From contig NC_053491.1 of assembly GCF_905171775.1 (NCBI RefSeq), positions 226,228,247 through 226,292,246 on the forward strand: a stretch of DNA of 64,000 bases. Direction: 5' to 3'. The stretch is from Rana temporaria. Its lineage: Eukaryota; Chordata; Amphibia; Anura; Ranidae. The notes below the pieces were generated by a model. It saw nothing but the letters and a program-made list of their open reading frames with translations, ran no database searches and had not been told where the DNA came from. The translations under genes and the position numbers were made by a program. Numbering within the stretch: the first letter of the stretch is position 1; every line of letters begins with the position of its first letter. Positions 30,232 to 40,510 of the stretch are shown piece by piece.

Positions 30232-30670
30232 CCCTGTACACACGATCGATCAATCCGATGAGAACGTTCTGATGGATTTTTCCATCAGTTAACCGATGAA
30301 GCTGACTGATGGTCAGTCGTGCCTACACACTATCAGTTGAAAAAACGATCGTGTCAGAACGCGGTGACGTAAAACACAACGATGTGCTGAAAAAAACAAA
30401 GTTCAATGCTTCCAAGCTTGCGTCGACTTGATTCTGAGCATGCGTGGATTTTTAACCGATGGACGTGCCTACAAATGATCGTTTTTTTTATTTTTTCATC
30501 TGATCCCCCCATAGGGGAGAGCGGAGAAAAGACAGGGCGGTCCCTGCACAGTGTGCGGGGACCGCCCTGTCATCCGCCGGCTCAGCGGGGATCAACGGAG
30601 CGATCCCCGCTGAGCAAACGGAGGTTCACGGGGCGGATCATTATTGATCCGCCCCGTGTGAAAGGGCCCT
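30232..30670. repeat. MITE-like region with three consecutive perfect hairpins
   Basis: Hairpin 1: arms GACAGGGCGGTCCC 30531-30544 and 30558-30571. Hairpin 2: arms CTCAGCGGGGATC 30581-30593 and 30602-30614. Hairpin 3: arms CACGGGGCGGATC 30627-30639 and 30646-30658. The left part (30232-30480) resembles the TACACACGATCG foldbacks. The right end reads GTGTGAAAGGGCCCTAAGG, a terminus style common in hAT MITEs. There is no coding frame. Confidence 0.75.
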
Positions 30671-30671
30671 A

Positions 30672-30924
30672 AGGTCATAAAAAAATATCTAAAGCTTTGA
30701 ACATCTCACAGAGCACTGTTCAAGCCATCATCCAAAAATGGAGAGTATGGCACAACTGCAAACCTACCAAGACATGGCCATTCATCTAAACTGACAGACT
30801 GGGCAAGGAGAGCATCAATCAGAGCAGCAAGCCCATGGTAACTCTGAAGGAGCTGCAGAGATCCACAGCTCAGGGCAACGATGGGTCGTGCACTCCACAA
30901 ATCTGGCCTTTATGGCAAGAAGAA
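30672..30924 (+). pseudogene. Tc1/mariner transposase N-terminal fragment
   Basis: In one frame the DNA reads KKISKALNISQSTVQAIIQK, the first helix-turn-helix of Tc1-type transposases, then WRVWHNC with decay. Further on, KLTD, the RRASIRAA-like block and MGRALHKSGLYGKKK occur across frame changes. It is a short remnant with no ends found. Confidence 0.8.
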
Positions 30925-31300
30925 ACATAGCACAAGTAATATTGTATCAATATAAAGTCTTTTAGTAAAACAAAATAAAGTCCATCTAGTTGAACATCCT
31001 GATACATGTATCTTGCCCATATTCCTTGTCTTCTCACCACTGCATCAGAATAGCAAATCAAACATATCCAACACCTATGGGAGGGGAGAGGAACCTAAAC
31101 ATGTTCTTCAAAACGGTTCCATGGAAAAGAGTGACAGACGGTCATGGGTACTAGCTGGACGTGAGAGGGGCATAAAGAAAAAAAAGAAAAAAAAATACCT
31201 GCATTTCTGCGTTAAGCTCTGCTTCCACTGCTTCCAACATTCATCTGTCACAAACAAATATATTTAATACAAGACCAAAGTAAAGGGAATTGAGGGGATT
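30925..31300. other. Spacer
   Basis: AT-rich with an A-run near 31170-31195. No gene or defined element end was seen. Confidence 0.35.
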
Positions 31301-31349
31301 ATCAAGGTGCCTTGCAAAAAATTGTATGAAAAAGACAGTTTATAAAAAA

Positions 31350-32747
31350 AGACAATATTTTATTAAAGTCAATTAACCCAATTGAACAGACAATATTCAT
31401 GTGGGATGTACATTGATGGATAAATATAACACAATTTCCCAACGTGTTTCGCCAAATCGTTGGCTTCTTCAGGGGTGTGAGAATTCATAAAATATACAAT
31501 GTAATCTATAACAAAAATAACAATATTAGTGAAAATCATCATAAAGCTGGAAGTTAACCAAAACCAAAAATGACCGAAAACGAGTTCCCAAAACATGAGG
31601 GCATCACAGATACACCAAGCACATAGATCAATCACACCTACCCACAGAAACGTAGATCACGTCAGGGCAATAAGGCGGACAGCAACCCGAGTGTGGCTGC
31701 AGGAGACTGTAATATAAACTAAAGTTACAACAGAATCAATCAATAGGTTAAGGGTTAATTGCCATGAATACAATTATCATGGCCAACAAATATCCCCAAA
31801 CTTAGGGCTAAACATAGCCTCCAATGCCTACCTTTATATATAGTATTATATCAAAAAAGAGGGGGGGGGGGGGCACAACTGAACTGCCATGATGTACATA
31901 ATCGTTGGTATTGGCAGAGTACTAAATCTGAAAATAAAATTAAATACATTTGAACAACATATAACAAGGTGGAAATAATAAACCACCTATATTAAAGACC
32001 AAAAAGCAAAAAAATAATATTGATACTAATTGCCAAAAGGTTGTATCCATAAGACAACTTACCAAACAGGGATTCGATGCAAGAGAGAGAGTCCTGCAAT
32101 CAAATGCCTGAAAGGTGATCTGATTTTGCCATCTAACGCATATGGGAAACAAAACCTAATAAAAACAAAATTGCGAGTTATACTAGAGATTACCCATAGA
32201 GGGATAAAGTACCAGATTATATACAAAAAGTAGAGTTATTTTCAATAAACAAAACATCTACTATGCGCCCCCCTGGCTCAGCCAGTTTTAATAGTCCCCC
32301 ACGCCGCTCAGCGTTGGACGTCACTGAGCGGTGGCGGACAGAAAACAGCCGGTGCGCATGCGATAGCCCACTTGACCCTTCAAGTCCCATCATGCTCAGC
32401 AGCGGAACGTCAGAATGACGTGACACAGATGGGATGAGCGGGACCAGCCCCACAACAAGGGCGGGCATGGTGGCAGCAGAGGGGCGGATGATAAATGCTG
32501 CAGGGGCATGGCTGAGGGCAGGCCGAAGGTCAAAAACAGACGGCCCTTGAGTGTCCATGCAGCCACAGGCTAATGTCCTAGAACCACCCGGGACACAGCA
32601 ATTACCCAAAATAAGGAACCAGGGAAGGCGGACAATTAGCACCCAGAGCAAAACAGTGACGCCATCATGGGAAATACAATTGGGAACCAAAATAATCAGT
32701 CAACGGGAGAAAATTGTATACAATAGTGAAAAAAAGACTTTATATAT
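31350..32747 (-). mobile_element. Probable 3' region of the Penelope-like element
   Basis: On the minus strand, 31470-31430 reads CCCCTGAAGAAGCCAACGAT then TTGGCGAAACACGTT, with a perfect GCCAA/TTGGC hairpin. About 80-90 bp later comes GACTTTAATAAAATATT, a possible 3' end. It lies downstream, in the same orientation, of the GIY-YIG remnants at 39066-38677 and 33856-33600. No open frame of note. The link to the coding remnants is inference, because a solo LTR (32748-33313) and unassigned sequence lie between. A 157-codon frame at 32217-32690 has no recognised domain. Confidence 0.4.
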
Positions 32748-33313
32748 TGTGAGATTGGGGGGATCAGCCTCCAATGGTAGATGCGTTTTTCAGTGAGACG
32801 CCAATCCGGACTGAGCTTTTTTAAGGGCCTGGTAGCCCACTTTTATTTAAAAGTTCATAAATACAAATAGCAGCCCACGCAGGGGGGGTTCCACCATTCC
32901 TGTATCTTGGAAAAACATCAACAACTCAGCCTCCCGGCTTTCACATTTGCCATCCGGCTGTTCAGGCCTTTAGCTTAGGCCCCAAGTTCTGCTCCTCAGA
33001 ACTACCAGCTTCTTAGACATAAGCACACGTCTAGCTTACGTCCTGCTGCAGCTAAGCACACACCTAGCTTATCTCTTGCTGCTCCAACAGTAATGACCTC
33101 TGCCTCCTGCAGAGATGCATCCACTCTGTGACTTCTCTCACAGAGATTTGGGAGTCACCTGACTCCTTAGCACAGACCTCCTGTCTGTGGGGTGGGGCCC
33201 TGAATGCTGTTTAGATCAGCCTTAAAAAGCCCAAACCACATTAACTTGTGTCTCTTTCCAGAATCTGGCATAAAACAGCCATTTCTCACCCAGTACAGGG
33301 TCACATCCTCACA
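32748..33313 (-). mobile_element. Probable solo LTR (566 bp), minus orientation
   Basis: The plus-strand ends are TGTGAGATTGGGG and CATCCTCACA, i.e. TG...CA with an inverted TGTGAG/CTCACA. ATATAT flanks both sides (32742-32747; 33314-33319) as a possible duplication, but it is low complexity. On the minus strand an AATAAAAGTGGGCTACC near 32855 fits an LTR polyadenylation signal close to the 3' end. No internal genes. Confidence 0.5.
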
Positions 33314-33599
33314 ATATATATAGGATAGAAAACAAAAAATAGCATACAGATGTCAGTAAATACACTTAATGAAGTACAAAAACTGTTTAAATAAACCATA
33401 TTAGACATTATGTAAATAATTGATCAACACACAAAATGAATAAGTACAATATCAAAAGGGAGGAAATAAACAAGTTATCCAAGGGAGTCCACAGAATGTA
33501 AATAGGGATCAGTGGCTGGAGATAGGCACAAAGCCACAAATGGGGTGAAGCAAAGCAAAGGAGGCCAGACCATTAGAAGACCATAAGAAACAAATGAGA

Positions 33600-33856
33600 A
33601 AGAATAACAGAGTGGATCATAAAAAGGACTTAAAAGTAATATATTCATTGAGACCTGGGTAGGTGACCGCATCCAGGCTATGTATCCATCTTGTCTCTAG
33701 CTGTAAGAGGGTCACATCTATACTACCACCCTAACATGTGAAGGCACATGTTCAAGAGAGTAAAACCGTATAAAAGTTGCATCATGATTATGTTGACAAC
33801 CAACATGTCTATTTAGTGCAGTAGTGGTTTATAAAAAATTAAGAGGCACGATATGA
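33600..33856 (-). pseudogene. Penelope-like endonuclease, C-terminal part
   Basis: This continues from the hAT target site. In one minus-strand frame the DNA reads DHIVPLNFL, then NRHVGCQHNHDATFIRFYSL, EHVPSHVRVV and, after stops and in a shifted frame, an MDT-type WIHSLDAVTYPGLN-like end. This H-x-D ... LEHV order matches the C-terminal end of Penelope endonucleases. At least three stops are present. Confidence 0.75.
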
Positions 33857-33864
33857 TCTCTAAC

Positions 33865-36800
33865 CAGGGCCGGACTGGGAATGAAAACCAGCCCTGGAAA
33901 TAATTTCATACCAGCCCCACAGCATTAATATACCAGCCCAAAAAAAAGAGAGAAATCCATGAGAGAGCCAGAGAGGGGCCGGGCTGGAATGGTGAGAGAG
34001 AGAGGGTGCAACGGCGAGAGCAGAGGCGTTTCTAGTAAAAATGGCGCCTATGTCAAGCACTGAAACTGCGCCCCTGTCAAAACATTTGAAACCCATCTTT
34101 CAGATAACCATAACAAAAAAAAAAAATTGCAGTAATATCAGCACCCAAGGGGCAGCAAAGGTGACAGGGGGGGGGGGGGGGAAATTGTAATCTGTATAAT
34201 AATCTCTCTCACGAGGCATTGCACGTTGCACCCCCTCCCCCCTGAGATTATTATACAGATTTAAATTTTATTGCAGGGGCAGCAAAGGTAGGTGACAGAG
34301 AGAGAAGGGGGGTGGGTCCGGGGGGGGGTGCAGATATGGGACACTGGGATGGGAGCACAGGGGGGACACTGGGATGGGGGAGGGGAGTACGGGGGGACAC
34401 TGGGATGAGGGAGGGGAGTACGGGGGGGACACTGGGATAGGGGGGGGACACTGGGATGGGAGCACAGGGGGGACACTGGGATAGGGGAAGGGAGTACGGG
34501 GGGCAACACTGGGATAGGGGAGGGGAGTACAGGGTGGGACACTGGGATGAGGGAGGGGAGTACAGGGGGGACACTGGGATGAGATCACAGGGGGGACACT
34601 GGGATGAGGGAGGAGATCACAGGGGGGACACTAGGATGAGGGAGGGGAGCACAGGGGGGACACTAGGATGAGGGAGGGGAGCACAGGGGGGACACTGGGA
34701 TGAGGGAGGGGAGCACAGGGGGGACACTGGGATGAGGGAGGGGAGCACAGGGGGGACACTGGGATGAGGGAGGGGAGCACAGGGGAGACCATGGGATGAG
34801 GGAGGGGATCACAGGGGGGGCACTGGGATGGGGGAGGGGAGCACAGGGGGGACACTGGGATAAGGGAGGGGAGCACAGGGGGGACACTGGGATGAGGGAG
34901 GGGAGTACGAGGGGGACACTAGGATGAGGGAGGGGAGTACGTGGTGGGACACTGGGATGAGGGAGGAGATCACAGGGGGGACACTGGGATGAGGGAGGAG
35001 ATCACAGGGGGGACACTGGGATGAGGGAGGGGAGCACAGGGGGGGACACTGGGATGAGGGAGGGGAGCACAGGGGGGACACTGGGATGAGGGAGGGGAGC
35101 ACAGGGGGGGACACTGGGATGAGGGAGGGGAGCACAGGGGGGACACTGGGATGAGGGAGGGGAGCACAGGGGGGACACTGGGATGAGGGAGGGGAGTACG
35201 TGGTGGAACACTGGGATGAGGGAGGGGAGTACAGGGGGGACACTGGGATGAGGGAGGAGATCACAGGGGGGACACTGGGATGAGGGAGGAGATCACAGGG
35301 GGGACACTGGTATGAGGGAGGAGATCACAGGGGGGACACTGGGATGAGGGAGGAGATCACAGGGGGGACACTGGGATGACGGAGGAGATCACAGGGGGGA
35401 CACTGGGATGAGGGAGGGGATCACAGGGGGGACACTGGGATGAGATCACAAGGGGGGCACTGGGATGGGGGAGTGAAGCACAGGGGGACACTGGGATGAG
35501 GGAGGAGATCACAGGGGGGACACTGGGATGAGGGAGGAGATCACAGGGGGGACACTGGGATGAGGAAGGAGATCACAGGGGGGACACTGGGATGAGGAAG
35601 GAGATCACAAGGGGGACACTGGGATGAGGGAGGAGATCGAAGGGGGGACACTGGGATGAGGGAGGAGATCGAAGGGGGACACTGGGATGAGGGAGGGGAG
35701 CACAGGGGGGACACTGGGATGAGGGAGGGGAGCACAGGGGGGACACTGGGATGAGGGAGGGGAGCACAGGGGGGACACTGGGATGAGGGAGGGGAGTACA
35801 CTGGGATGAGGGAGGAGATCACAGGGGGGACACTGGGATGAGGGAGGAGATCACAGGGGGGGACACTGGGATGAGGGACGAGATCACAGGGGGGACACTG
35901 GGATGAGATCACAGGGGGGACACTGGGATGATGGAGGAGATCACAGGGGGGAGACTGGGATGAGGGAGGGGAGCACAGGGGGGACACTGGGATGAGGGAG
36001 GGGAGCACAGGGGGGACACTGGGATGAGGGAGGGGATCACAGGGGGGACACTGGGATGAGGGAGGGGATCACAGGGGGGACACTGGGATGAGATCACAGG
36101 GGGGGACACTGGGATGGGGGAGTGAAGCACAGGGGGGACACTGGGATGGGGAGGGGAGCACGGGGGGACACTGGGATGAGGGAGGAGATCACAGGGGGGA
36201 CACTGGGATGAGGGAGGAGATCGCAAGGGGGACACTGGGATGAGGGAGGAGATCACAGGGGGGACACTGGGATGAGGGAGGAGATCACAGGGGGTACACT
36301 GGGATGAGGGAGGGGAGCACAGGGGGGACACTGGGATGAGGGAGGGGAGCACAGGGGGGGCACTGGGATGAGGGAGGGGAGCACAGGGGGGGACACTGGG
36401 ATGAGGGAGGGGAGCACAGGGGGGGACACTGGGATGAGGGAGGGGAGCACAGGGGGGACACTGGGATGAGGGAGGAGATCACAGGGGGGACACTGGGATG
36501 AGGGAGGAGAGCACAGGGGGGACACTGGGGGAGGGGAACACAGGGGGGACACTGGGATGGGGGAGGGGAGCACAAGGGGGCCACTGGGATAAGGGAGGGG
36601 ATCACAGGGGGACACTGGGATGAGGGAGGGGAGTACAGGGGGGACACTGGGATAAGGGAGATCACAGGGGGACACTGGGATGAGGGAGGGGAGTACAGGG
36701 GGGACACTGGGATGGGAGAGGGGAGTACGGGGGGGGGGGGAACTGGGATGAGGGAGGGGAGTACGTGGTGGGACACTGGGATGAGGGAGGGGAGTACGTG

Positions 36801-38676
36801 GTGGGACACTGGGATGAGGGAGGGGAGTACAGGGGGGACACTGGGATGAGGGAGGAGATCACAGGGGGGACACTGGGATGAGGGAGGAGATCACAGGGGG
36901 GACACTGGGATGAGGGAGGGGAGTACGTGGTGGGACACTGGGATGAGGAAGGGGAGTACGTGGTGGGACACTGGGATGAGGGAGGGGAGTACAGGGGGGA
37001 CACTGGGATGAGGGAGGAGATCACAGGGGGGACACTGGGATGAGATCACAGGGGGGACACTGGGATGAGGGAGGGGAGCACAGGGGGGACACTGGGATGA
37101 GGGAGGGGAGCACAGGGGGGACACTGGGATGAGGGAGGGGAGTACGTGGTGGGACACTGGGATAAGGGAGGGGAGCACAGGGGGGACACTGGGATGAGGA
37201 AGGGGAGTACGGGGGGGGGGGACACTGGGATAGGGAGCACAGTGGGGACACTGGGATGAGGGAGGGGAGTACGGGGGGGGGGACACTGGGATAGGGGAGG
37301 GGAGTACGGAGGGGGGGACACTGGGATAGGGGAGGGGAGTACGGGGGGACACTGGGATAGGGAGCACAGTGGGGACACTGGGATGAGGGAGGGGAGTACG
37401 GGGGGGGGGGGCACTGGGATAGGGAGCACAGTGGGGACACTGGGATGAGGGAGGGGAGTACGGGGGGGACACTGGGATAGGGAGCACAGTGGGGACACTG
37501 GGATGAGGGAGGGGAGTACGGGGGGGACACTGGGATGAGGGAGGGGAGTACGGGGGGGACACTGGGATAGGGAGCACAGTGGGGACACTGGGATGAGGGA
37601 GGGGAGTACGGGGGGGGACACTGGGATAGGGAGCACAGTGGGGACACTGGGATGAGGGAGGGGAGTACGGGGGGGACACTGGGATAGGGAGCACAGTGGG
37701 GACACTGGGATGATGGAGGGGAGTACGGGGGGGACACTGGGATAGGGAGCACAGTGGGGACACTGGGATGAGGGAGGGGAGTACGGGGGGGACACTGGGA
37801 TAGGGAGCACAGTGGGGACACTGGGATGAGGGAGGGGAGTACGGGGGGGGACACTGGGATAGGGGAGGGGAGTACGAGGGGGACACTGGGATGAGGGAGG
37901 GGAGTACGGGGGGGGACACTGGGATAGGGAGCACAGTGGGGACACTGGGATGAGGGAGGGGAGTACGGCCTCTCACCATTGCATGGTCAACACCCCCCCC
38001 CTCTCTGCACCTACTTTTTCTGCCCTGCAAATTGTAAACTGTATACTCTCTCTCACACCACCATTGCACTTCCCCCCCCCCTCTCTGAATTATACATACA
38101 GATAGTTTAAGGTAGGTGACAGAGAGAGGAGGGGGGGCCCGGGGGGTGCACCGTTATTTGGTGAGAGAGAGTCGAGATACAGTACAGGATTTCAAATCTA
38201 TGTGTTCTTTACCTTGTGCTCCACAGGTGGCCGGCGCTTCTCCTCTGCGGCTCTGCCTTCACATGTGACTCTGCAGGAGAAACATAGTGGGCGGTGCTGG
38301 CGCCGCACGGGACGATGGAAGATCTGACGCTCGGTTCTCCTGCTCGGCTCCTCCCCTCCCTCAGAGTGACACGTTCGCTCCAGTCCAGTGGTCCACACAG
38401 CGCGGGAAGGAAAGCAAAGTGCAGCGGCTAGCATAGCGGCCACAACCCGCCGGCGGCCGGCCCCCCCGCTGCTTTGTATTAACATTCATTATGTGACGTG
38501 ACATTAACATGAAACTGACTGCAGCTAGGCATAGGGCAGGCCGCGTATAATTGCAAAGTGCAGCCGCGATGGCGGCCGCCGCCGTGGCCCACGGGCAGCT
38601 CAGCTGATTCATTTGACTGACAGCAGGCGGCCTACCTGGAATTTTCCAGGTCTCCCGGTAGGCCAGTCCGGCCCTG
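33865..38676. mobile_element. Non-autonomous hAT element carrying a minisatellite, inserted in the Penelope copy
   Basis: The TSD TCTCTAAC is at 33857-33864 and 38677-38684. The ends are CAGGGCCGGACTGGGAATG and, in complement, CAGGGCCGGACTGGCCTACC, a 14-bp perfect inverted terminus. It is 4812 bp long, of which about 3.6 kb is one tandem array. The non-array flanks (33865-34325; 37976-38676) contain no transposase. A CpG-rich block at 38210-38600 near the right end could be captured host sequence or an element promoter. Confidence 0.92.
34326..37972. repeat. G-rich 32-bp minisatellite with higher-order region
   Basis: There are about 110 head-to-tail units near GACACTGGGATGAGGGAGGG followed by GAGCACAGGGGG. 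Variants include GGAGATCACAGG, GGAGTACGTGGTG and GATAGGGAGCACAGTGGG. From about 37220 to 37960 a long unit (about 33 bp, GGGGAGTACGGGGG) alternates with a short one (about 26 bp, ATAGGGAGCACAGTGGG), forming a dimeric higher-order repeat near 59 bp. The many proline-rich minus-strand frames are by-products. Confidence 0.95.
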
Positions 38677-39066
38677 TCTCTAACCCTCTTAAAAATATGG
38701 TCTCTTGGTTTAGCCAACATAAAAACAACCACATTGGCATAAGGCTAGATAAACCACCCCTATAGTTTTACAGGTAACACTGTGTTTGAAGTTATGAGTG
38801 TAACCTGTAGGAAGAGGTGTATCAGTAGAATTGGCCATAAAACAACAGACGTCGCATCTTCCACACAGGAAGGTGCCCGTCTCTTTAGGTAAGGCCTGTG
38901 AGTGAGGACAAAAATGACTAGACACCAAACCATCTTTGATCGATGGAGCACTACGAAAAGTTATCTCCGGATAGGGATTAATATGTTTTTTTAATGGCAT
39001 TATCTGCCAGCAAAATGGGCCAGTATTTTTTGAGGATACTTTTCATTTGATCCTGTTGTTTAGAAA
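38677..39066 (-). pseudogene. Penelope-like GIY-YIG endonuclease, N-terminal part
   Basis: In Penelope-like elements a GIY-YIG endonuclease follows the RT and nicks target DNA for reverse transcription. Visible on the minus strand: SKQQDQMKSILKKYWPILL linker, PEITFRSAPSIKDGLVSS, the cysteine cluster LCGRCDVCC, HNFKHSVTCKTIGVVYLALC, and QCGCFYVG, the GIY-YIG-type VVYL...FYVG pair with the CxC that precedes it in this family. A stop follows FYVG. The frame is then cut by the hAT element inside a GTTAGAGA codon run. The upstream side ends at the DIRS junction at 39067. Confidence 0.85.
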
Positions 39067-39296
39067 AACCTACGTTAGACTTACCGGTAACGGTATTTCT
39101 ACGAACCTTCCAGGACGGCACCTGAGAGATGATGGCTCCTCCCTGCAGGAAACACAATCACATGACAGATTAAAAGGCCCCACCCATCCCCTTGTTCCCC
39201 AGTATGTATTAGAGTAATCCTAAACTGGTTCACATGGGACGTAGTTCCTTATAGGTACTTACCTTTTCCCTCCACTTAGGGCGGGAAGTAGGCCTG

Positions 39297-39388
39297 CCGT
39301 CCTGGAAGGTTCGTAGAAATACCCATACCGGTAAGTCTAACGTAGGTTTTCTCCCAACACCTTCCAGGACGGCACCTGAGAGGATGAT
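39297..39388 (-). repeat. DIRS copy 2 internal complementary region
   Basis: Reading plus strand, CCGTCCTGGAAGGTTCGTAG then AAATACCCATACCGGTAAGT complement the left terminus (39072-39115), and TTTTCTCCCAACACCTTCCA then GGACGGCACCTGAGAG complement the right terminus (46240-46262). This is the same logic as in copy 1. Confidence 0.85.
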
Positions 39389-39409
39389 CAAGGAAACACA
39401 GGCCTACCT

Positions 39410-40510
39410 TCAGGGTGGGACCACAGCTTGTAGAACCTTTCGACCAAAGGCTAAGTCTTGCTGTGACAACATTTCCACACGATAGTGCTTCAGGAATGTA
39501 TGACGGCTGGACCAGGTGGCCGCGCTGCGGATTTGTTCCCAGGAGGCCCCTGCTTTCTCAGCCCAGGAAGTTGCTAAGGATCTAGTAGAATGAGCCTTGA
39601 TATTAGTAGGGGCTGCCACTCCCATGCCTACATAAGCCCCTGCTATAGCTTCTCTTATCCACCTGGAGACTGAGGCTTTTGATGCCTGCAGTCCCTTCCT
39701 GGGCCCAGCATATAGAACTAATAGATGATTAGACCTCCTAAAGCTCTTAGTTCTCTCCAGAAAAGTGAGAAGACACCTTCTAACGTCTAGACAGTGAAAC
39801 TTTCTTTCTTTTACGTTCTTTGGTTCAGAACAAAAGGACGGCAATATTATGTCTTGCGTCCTATGAAATAAGGATGCCACCTTTGGTAGGTACAGGGGGT
39901 CTGCTCTAAGAGTGATCCTATCTGCCTGTACCCTCAGGAAGGGTTCTTTCATGGACAGCGCCTGCAAGTCCCCTACCCTCCTGGCCGAAGTAATGGCTAA
40001 CAAAAAGGTCAACTTTAGGGTTAGAAATTTAAGTGAAACCTCTTCAATAGGTTCAAATGGGTGAATAGATAACGCCTATAACACCCTTGTTAAGTCCCAA
40101 GGCGGACAACTACATTTTTGGACTGGAGAGACTCTCTCTCTTGCTAACAAAAAACGTTTAATGAGGTCCTCTTTAAAGAGCCAATCTTCGATCAAGATAG
40201 ACTGAGAGGGCCGCTACCTAGACCCGCAGGGTACTAACTTTCAACCCCAGGTCTACCCCCTCCTGGAGGAAGTCCAGGATAACTGAGATAGAAGTTGAAG
40301 TGACCTGTCTATCCTTAACCCAGGAATAGAAGGTCTTCCAAATTTTTGAATACATTTTTCTAGTTACTGGTTTTCTGCTCAGGAGAAGCGTACTAATGAC
40401 CTTCTCTGAGCAGCCTTTACGTTTCAAGATCTGGCGCTCACTAACCAAGCTGCCAGCTGAAAGAATTCCGGCTTCGGATGAAGTACTGGGCCCTGCCTGA
40501 GGAGATCTGC
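39410..40510 (-). pseudogene. DIRS copy 2 tyrosine recombinase, broken
   Basis: The N-terminal part (40510-40218) reads SERQILKRKGCSEKVISTLL and RKMYSKIWKTFYSW, then a TAG replaces the glutamine codon seen in copy 1 (LKV-Q-VAAL). 40217-40013 has further stops. The catalytic part, 40012-39410 (200 codons), is open: TSARRVGDLQAL (arginine), KAHSTRSLATSWAEKAGA (His, Arg), and FLKHYRVEML (His, Tyr), ending KVLQAVVPP as in copy 1. All catalytic residues survive but the gene is interrupted. Confidence 0.88.

Noticed and set aside
34251..38069. Many minus-strand proline/serine-rich frames (SLIPVSPLCSPPSSQCPP type), up to 392 codons
   Set aside because: They derive wholly from the 32-bp minisatellite inside a hAT element. 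Collagen-like or mucin-like appearance is coincidental.
38198..38732. Overlapping minus-strand frames (95 and 123 codons) in the CpG-rich right end of the hAT element as a captured gene exon
   Set aside because: No recognisable protein and the longer frame crosses the hAT-Penelope junction. Only the CpG-rich composition was noted.
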